A stretch of 64,000 bases of DNA from Exiguobacterium sp. RIT594 (GTDB lineage: Bacteria > Bacillota > Bacilli > Exiguobacteriales > Exiguobacteriaceae). Position 1 is the first letter of the stretch. Each line of letters opens with the position of its first letter. Below are positions 60,452-64,000 of the stretch, in pieces. The notes below the pieces were generated by a model. The model was not told the origin of the DNA and ran no database searches. It saw nothing but the letters and a program-made list of their open reading frames with translations. A program made the translations under genes and the position numbers. Location of the stretch: the NCBI RefSeq assembly GCF_003339585.1, contig NZ_QPKF01000001.1, positions 930,001 to 994,000 of the forward strand, read 5' to 3'.

Positions 60452-61495
60452 ATGCGACTTCAGATTGGTTTTATCGGCTTTGGAAAAAGTACGACCCGTT
60501 ATCATCTGCCCTATGTCATGATTGAGGACCAGTTTGATATCACCTGGATTTATAACCGGAAATCAAAACCGGAATTAGAGGCAACTTATGAATCCAAATT
60601 GCCTCATGTCCGGTTCACAACGGATCTCGATCTGATGTTGAAGGACCCGGAGCTCCAGGTCGTCGTCATCAATACTCCGCCGGCGACGCATTTTGCCTAT
60701 GCGCTGCAAGCATTACAACACGGAAAACATGTGCTGGTCGAAAAACCGTTTACCGTGACGGAGCAGGAGACCCGTCGACTGTTCGAAGAAGCGCACCGGC
60801 AAGGCGTTAAGTTGCTCGCGTATCAAAACCGGCGTTTCGACAGCGATTTTCAAGTCGTTGAACAAATCATCCGATCCGGTAAGCTCGGACGCCTCGTTGA
60901 GGTCGTCTCACACTTCGATCTCTATCGACCGGAGGCTGCCCCTGCCATTGCGCGTCCGGAAAATGGCGCCTTATATGGTCTCGGTGTGCATACGATTGAT
61001 CAAATCGTCGCTTTATTCGGGAAACCGGAACGGGTCGGATATGATATCCGGACGGTTCGCCTAGCCGGTAATCCGGATGATACATTTGCCCTCGATTTTT
61101 ACTACCCGGAGTTAAAAGTCAGTGTCCGGACCAGTCATATCGCATTGGCCGGTGCGCCGCGCTGGATGCTTCACGGGACGAACGGGACGTTCATCAAGCA
61201 GCATATTGACCGGCAGGAGCTGGATCTTAAAGCCAACTACTTCCCGGGAGAAGAAGGATTCGGTGAAGATTCCGAAGATGATTTCGGTCGATTGTTGTAC
61301 CATGACGATCATGGTCATTTACAGGATGTCCGGATTCCGAGCCCGGTCGGAGATTACGGTAAGCTGTATCGTGCCTTTTATGAAAGCATCGTCCACGGTA
61401 CACCGTTACCGGTCTCGGAAGAAGACACGAAATTGGTCGCTCACCTGATGGAACAAGGGTTCTCGAAGCCGTCCCCCTTCATTTTAGATCTCTGA
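60452..61495 (+). CDS. Gfo/Idh/MocA family oxidoreductase
   Basis: 347 residues. N-terminal Rossmann domain with FIGFGKSTTRYHLPYV and NTPPATHFAYALQALQHGKH, EKPFT carrying the conserved Lys, and the GLGVHTIDQ catalytic His in the C-terminal domain. It is close to YdgJ/IolX-like sugar and inositol dehydrogenases that use NAD(P). GGAGTGATCGG precedes the ATG. A terminator lies behind. The exact sugar is not known. Confidence 0.88.
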   Translation: MRLQIGFIGFGKSTTRYHLPYVMIEDQFDITWIYNRKSKPELEATYESKLPHVRFTTDLDLMLKDPELQVVVINTPPATHFAYALQALQHGKHVLVEKPFTVTEQETRRLFEEAHRQGVKLLAYQNRRFDSDFQVVEQIIRSGKLGRLVEVVSHFDLYRPEAAPAIARPENGALYGLGVHTIDQIVALFGKPERVGYDIRTVRLAGNPDDTFALDFYYPELKVSVRTSHIALAGAPRWMLHGTNGTFIKQHIDRQELDLKANYFPGEEGFGEDSEDDFGRLLYHDDHGHLQDVRIPSPVGDYGKLYRAFYESIVHGTPLPVSEEDTKLVAHLMEQGFSKPSPFILDL

Positions 61496-61527
61496 AATTA
61501 AAAATCTTTAGATATCAATATAATTAC

Positions 61528-61566
61528 ATCTCAGCGATCTGCCTATGCAGCGCTGAGATTTTTTGT
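61528..61566 (+). terminator. Intrinsic terminator
   Basis: ATCTCAGCG and CGCTGAGAT stem with six T, after the Gfo/Idh gene. Confidence 0.9.
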
Positions 61567-61675
61567 TATAAAGGAAAAGATATCACAATTTTTCAGAATT
61601 TTCTTATGGAATATTGATTAAAATTTCAAAAAGATGGGAAAAATTGTGTATACTACAGACACAAGGGGGTTTATC

Positions 61676-62755
61676 ATGAAAAAAATCATTACGTCCATCA
61701 TTCTGGCAGGTGTTTTGTTCGGTGTGTTCAGTCCATCGCTCATTGCAGAAGCAGCCACGAAATTGACGGTCACGACAGATGTGTTACGCGTTCGTGAAAA
61801 ACCATCGACAACAAGTAAAATCCTGGGGAACATCACTAAGGGAGCCGTCTATACTTCGAACGGGACATCCGGCAGTTGGTATAAAATCACGTACAAATCA
61901 AAACCGGGCTACATACACAAAGATTATGTCCGTACCTCTACGACATCGAAGTATACATCGACCGGCGCCCGTTATACGACGGTCGGTACACTGAATGTCA
62001 GAACTTCTCCCAGCTTAACAGCAAAAACCGTCACGCAATTGAATAAAGGCGTCAAGGTGGCATCTTACGGGACAACGGGCAGCTGGACACGTATTTTATA
62101 CAATGGCAGCTACCGTTATGTATCGACACAGTATTTGACGAAAACAGCACCAAGCAGTTCATCAAAACAATTAAACGTCCCGTATTACAATCAATACACA
62201 CTCGGCTATCCGTCAGGCTGTGAGTTCGTTTCACTAAAAATGGCACTCGAATATAAAAAGAAAGCAGTTTCTGCTTCTTCTTTATATAATCAAATGCCGA
62301 AAAGCATGGCAAACGCCACTTATAAAAACGGCAAGTATTACTGGGCAGATCCGGAAAAAATGTTTACCGGTAACCCGGCAGGAACACTCGATTATTATAA
62401 AAACTGGGGCATTTATCCGAAAGGCATCCTGCCGCTCGCGAAAAAATACCGGAGTGGTGCCGTTGACATTTCTAAACAAGGGGTCAGCAAAATTGAAAGT
62501 GAAATCCGGAACGGCAACCCGGTCATCGTTTGGGCGACCGTCGATTTCAAAAATCCGTACGGCTACTTCTCATGGATCAAGCCGGACGGTAAAACGTTTA
62601 CAGGGTACCGCAACTACCACGTCATGCTCGTGACAGGTGTCTCAAGCAGCGCGTTTACTGTGTCGGATCCATACCGTGGAAAATACACGGTCAGCCGTTC
62701 ACAATTTACGTCTGTTTACAATACGACAGGACAGTACGCATTATCCGTCCGTTAA
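61676..62755 (+). CDS. Secreted SH3b-SH3b-C39-like cysteine peptidase family protein
   Basis: 359 residues. Signal peptide of about 26 residues (VLFGVFSPSLIAEA with AEA cleavage site). Two bacterial SH3 domains bind cell wall: LTVTTDVLRVREKPSTTSKIL and GTLNVRTSPSLTAKTVTQL. The C-terminal C39-like domain has C182 in GYPSGCEFVSLKMAL, H315 in YRNYHVMLVTG and Asp in FTVSDPYRG, a complete triad. It would cleave peptides or wall at the cell surface. AAGGGGG precedes the ATG at 61676. Confidence 0.9.
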   Translation: MKKIITSIILAGVLFGVFSPSLIAEAATKLTVTTDVLRVREKPSTTSKILGNITKGAVYTSNGTSGSWYKITYKSKPGYIHKDYVRTSTTSKYTSTGARYTTVGTLNVRTSPSLTAKTVTQLNKGVKVASYGTTGSWTRILYNGSYRYVSTQYLTKTAPSSSSKQLNVPYYNQYTLGYPSGCEFVSLKMALEYKKKAVSASSLYNQMPKSMANATYKNGKYYWADPEKMFTGNPAGTLDYYKNWGIYPKGILPLAKKYRSGAVDISKQGVSKIESEIRNGNPVIVWATVDFKNPYGYFSWIKPDGKTFTGYRNYHVMLVTGVSSSAFTVSDPYRGKYTVSRSQFTSVYNTTGQYALSVR

Positions 62756-62762
62756 TCGATTG

Positions 62763-62795
62763 ACCGGTGAAGCCTTCCGCTTCACCGGTTTTTTT
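62763..62795 (+). terminator. Intrinsic terminator
   Basis: ACCGGTGAAG and CTTCACCGGT stem, then seven T. Confidence 0.93.
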
Positions 62796-62919
62796 CATGG
62801 CACGGATGTGATGGTAGAATGAGGAATGTTCCAAATTTAAAAGAATTGGGAATCGATTAAAAAGTCGTGTAAAATAATGACAACCTCGAACGCTTTCTCT
62901 CGAAAGGAGTGGTAAAGAA

Positions 62920-64000
62920 ATGGATGAAAAACGACTGGAACAGCTGGAGCAGGAAATCGTCCGATTAAAAGCACGCGTCGATCAGTTGGAACGTCAGCCG
63001 GCGAAAGACCCACAACCGGAACCGGTCTCTTCCGTCGCACGACCTGCCGTCCGCCCGGCATTCGTCAAAAAGACCCGGACACCGGTCATAAAACAAGCGC
63101 GGACGCGGGATGAGTGGGAAAATGTCCTGGCGACGGTCTGGCTGCCGCGAATCGGGGCGATTTTTGCCGCCATCGGAGCGATTTTTCTCTTTTCCTACGC
63201 GTCGTTAGCGGGACTGATCAGTCCAGCCGTCCGGATTGGGAGTGGAGTCGTCATCGGCTTACTCGTCATGGCACTGGGGGAGTTTCAGTATGAGAAAAAA
63301 CGACGGGATCTCGGCGTCGGACTGGTCGCGACCGGGACAATCGTTTCCTTGTCCGCCTTATTTGCCGGTATGGCCTTATATCAATTTTATCCGCCGTTGT
63401 TGGCTTTTTTCCTGGAAATCGTCGTACTCGCCATCGTTTACGGATTGATGTTGTGGATGCGCTCGACGGCGTTACTCGTGTTAGTCTCGATTACCGGCTT
63501 TTTATTGCCGTTTCTCCAGTTAACGGATGAGCCGAACGTCTTCTTATTTTTACTGTATGAAGTCCTGTTATTTACCGCTTTAGTATTTGCCGTCCTTCGT
63601 CTGAAGGCGGTCAAAGCGTACCCGGTTACTGCCGGGATCTTTTTCCTGGCCCTTATCTTCGGCAGTCTCACCGTCAATTTTGAGACACGTCCCTTGATTG
63701 ACGAAATCACTTTACTCGGGGCATCTCTCATCGCCTATCTCGGTCTCGCGTACGTCGGGACCAAACTTCCGATCACCTACAATTACCCGAGCTGGATAGC
63801 GGGTGGATTCGTTCTGCTCAGCCTGTCCGTAGTCGACTGGCCGTTTGCTTACGGACTCGCGGTTCTGTTTGCACTCATCGCTTACGCCGTCGCGAATCGA
63901 ACGAAAGAGGCGTGGCAAAACGGCGTTGGACATGTTGCCATCCTGTTTGCGATTTCGCAGATTCCGGTCGATCCGCTGAGCTTCGGTGATCAATTCCGTT
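62920..64000 (+). CDS. DUF2339 multi-spanning membrane protein, cut by the window end
   Basis: At least 360 residues, no stop before the edge. It opens with a coiled coil (MDEKRLEQLEQEIVRLKARV), a Pro-rich linker, then WENVLATVWLPRIGAIFAAIGAIFLF, which is the DUF2339 entry, and at least ten membrane helices follow. Large DUF2339 proteins in Bacillales are of unknown function. GAAAGGAG lies about 9 bases before the ATG. The C-terminal part is missing from view. Confidence 0.85.
   Translation, partial: MDEKRLEQLEQEIVRLKARVDQLERQPAKDPQPEPVSSVARPAVRPAFVKKTRTPVIKQARTRDEWENVLATVWLPRIGAIFAAIGAIFLFSYASLAGLISPAVRIGSGVVIGLLVMALGEFQYEKKRRDLGVGLVATGTIVSLSALFAGMALYQFYPPLLAFFLEIVVLAIVYGLMLWMRSTALLVLVSITGFLLPFLQLTDEPNVFLFLLYEVLLFTALVFAVLRLKAVKAYPVTAGIFFLALIFGSLTVNFETRPLIDEITLLGASLIAYLGLAYVGTKLPITYNYPSWIAGGFVLLSLSVVDWPFAYGLAVLFALIAYAVANRTKEAWQNGVGHVAILFAISQIPVDPLSFGDQFR

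Overview
The window looks like chromosomal DNA of a low-GC Gram-positive bacterium (Bacillota, Bacillales), and the gene set fits Exiguobacterium or a close relative. This rests on Bacillus-type orthologues and orders (guaC with PurBoxes, a two-headed dynamin like DynA, ganR-ganSPQA, ohrA/ohrR, ydbS-ydbT, a YpwA-type carboxypeptidase), strong AGGAGG ribosome binding sites, cre sites and many U-tailed intrinsic terminators. The genus is an inference from recalled gene content. I saw no rRNA, tRNA, CRISPR array, insertion sequence or obvious prophage.

Layout. 1-7.1 kb: a sigma region-2-only protein, a GNAT acetyltransferase, guaC, an egtB-egtD pair (ergothioneine-type chemistry), a CsaA-like protein, an FAD amine/amino-acid oxidase and a membrane protein. 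7.2-15 kb: corA with a LysR gene, dynA, an NAD(P)-binding/DUF2867-type protein and an orphan. 15.3-20.6 kb: two tandem PaaK/CapK-like adenylate-forming enzymes, a TraB/TIKI-like protein, a VOC protein and an MDR dehydrogenase whose 3' end overlaps the VOC gene. 20.7-22.5 kb: an orphan coiled-coil protein, a 312-base gene-free structured stretch and two small membrane proteins.

22.5-30.3 kb is a galactan/galactoside locus: a divergent aldose-epimerase-like protein, then ganR, ganS, ganP, ganQ and ganA, with GanR-type operator candidates on both sides of ganR and a cre site over the ganS -35 region. 30.3-33.6 kb: a LysR regulator divergent from a four-gene operon (SDR, hexapeptide acetyltransferase, cyclophilin-like lipoprotein, cupin). 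33.6-41.1 kb: mixed single genes including Nudix, SDR, DUF402, HAD and SAM methyltransferase, plus a creatininase-family gene broken by one in-frame TGA.

41.2-44.5 kb is a tightly packed operon (M32 carboxypeptidase, glycerophosphodiesterase, anchored protein, guanylate-kinase-like protein). 44.5-50.6 kb: an APH-fold kinase, a GNAT-TPR fusion, a MarR regulator, a long single-domain (p)ppGpp-synthetase-like protein, a large orphan, and ohrA/ohrR. 51.2-54.9 kb: ydbS-ydbT followed by an alpha/beta hydrolase lacking the nucleophile serine and a PP2C-like protein. 55-64 kb: two orphans, a K+/H+ antiporter, an SDR, a GNAT, a Gfo/Idh oxidoreductase, a secreted SH3b-C39-like protein, and a DUF2339 membrane protein cut by the window end.

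Items below the usual ORF length cut-off that I add: a 50-residue secreted peptide (54991-55143, minus), a 27-residue membrane peptide (35648-35731, minus), a 27-residue hydrophobic ORF (39853-39936), a 10-codon leader ORF (22031-22063), and a minus-strand small-RNA candidate ending in an otherwise orphan terminator (about 59665-59736). No single spectacular new system stands out. The best leads are this sRNA, the structured region at 21.45-21.76 kb, the egtBD pair, the tandem adenylate-forming enzymes, the GNAT-TPR fusion and the long RelA/SpoT-domain protein.
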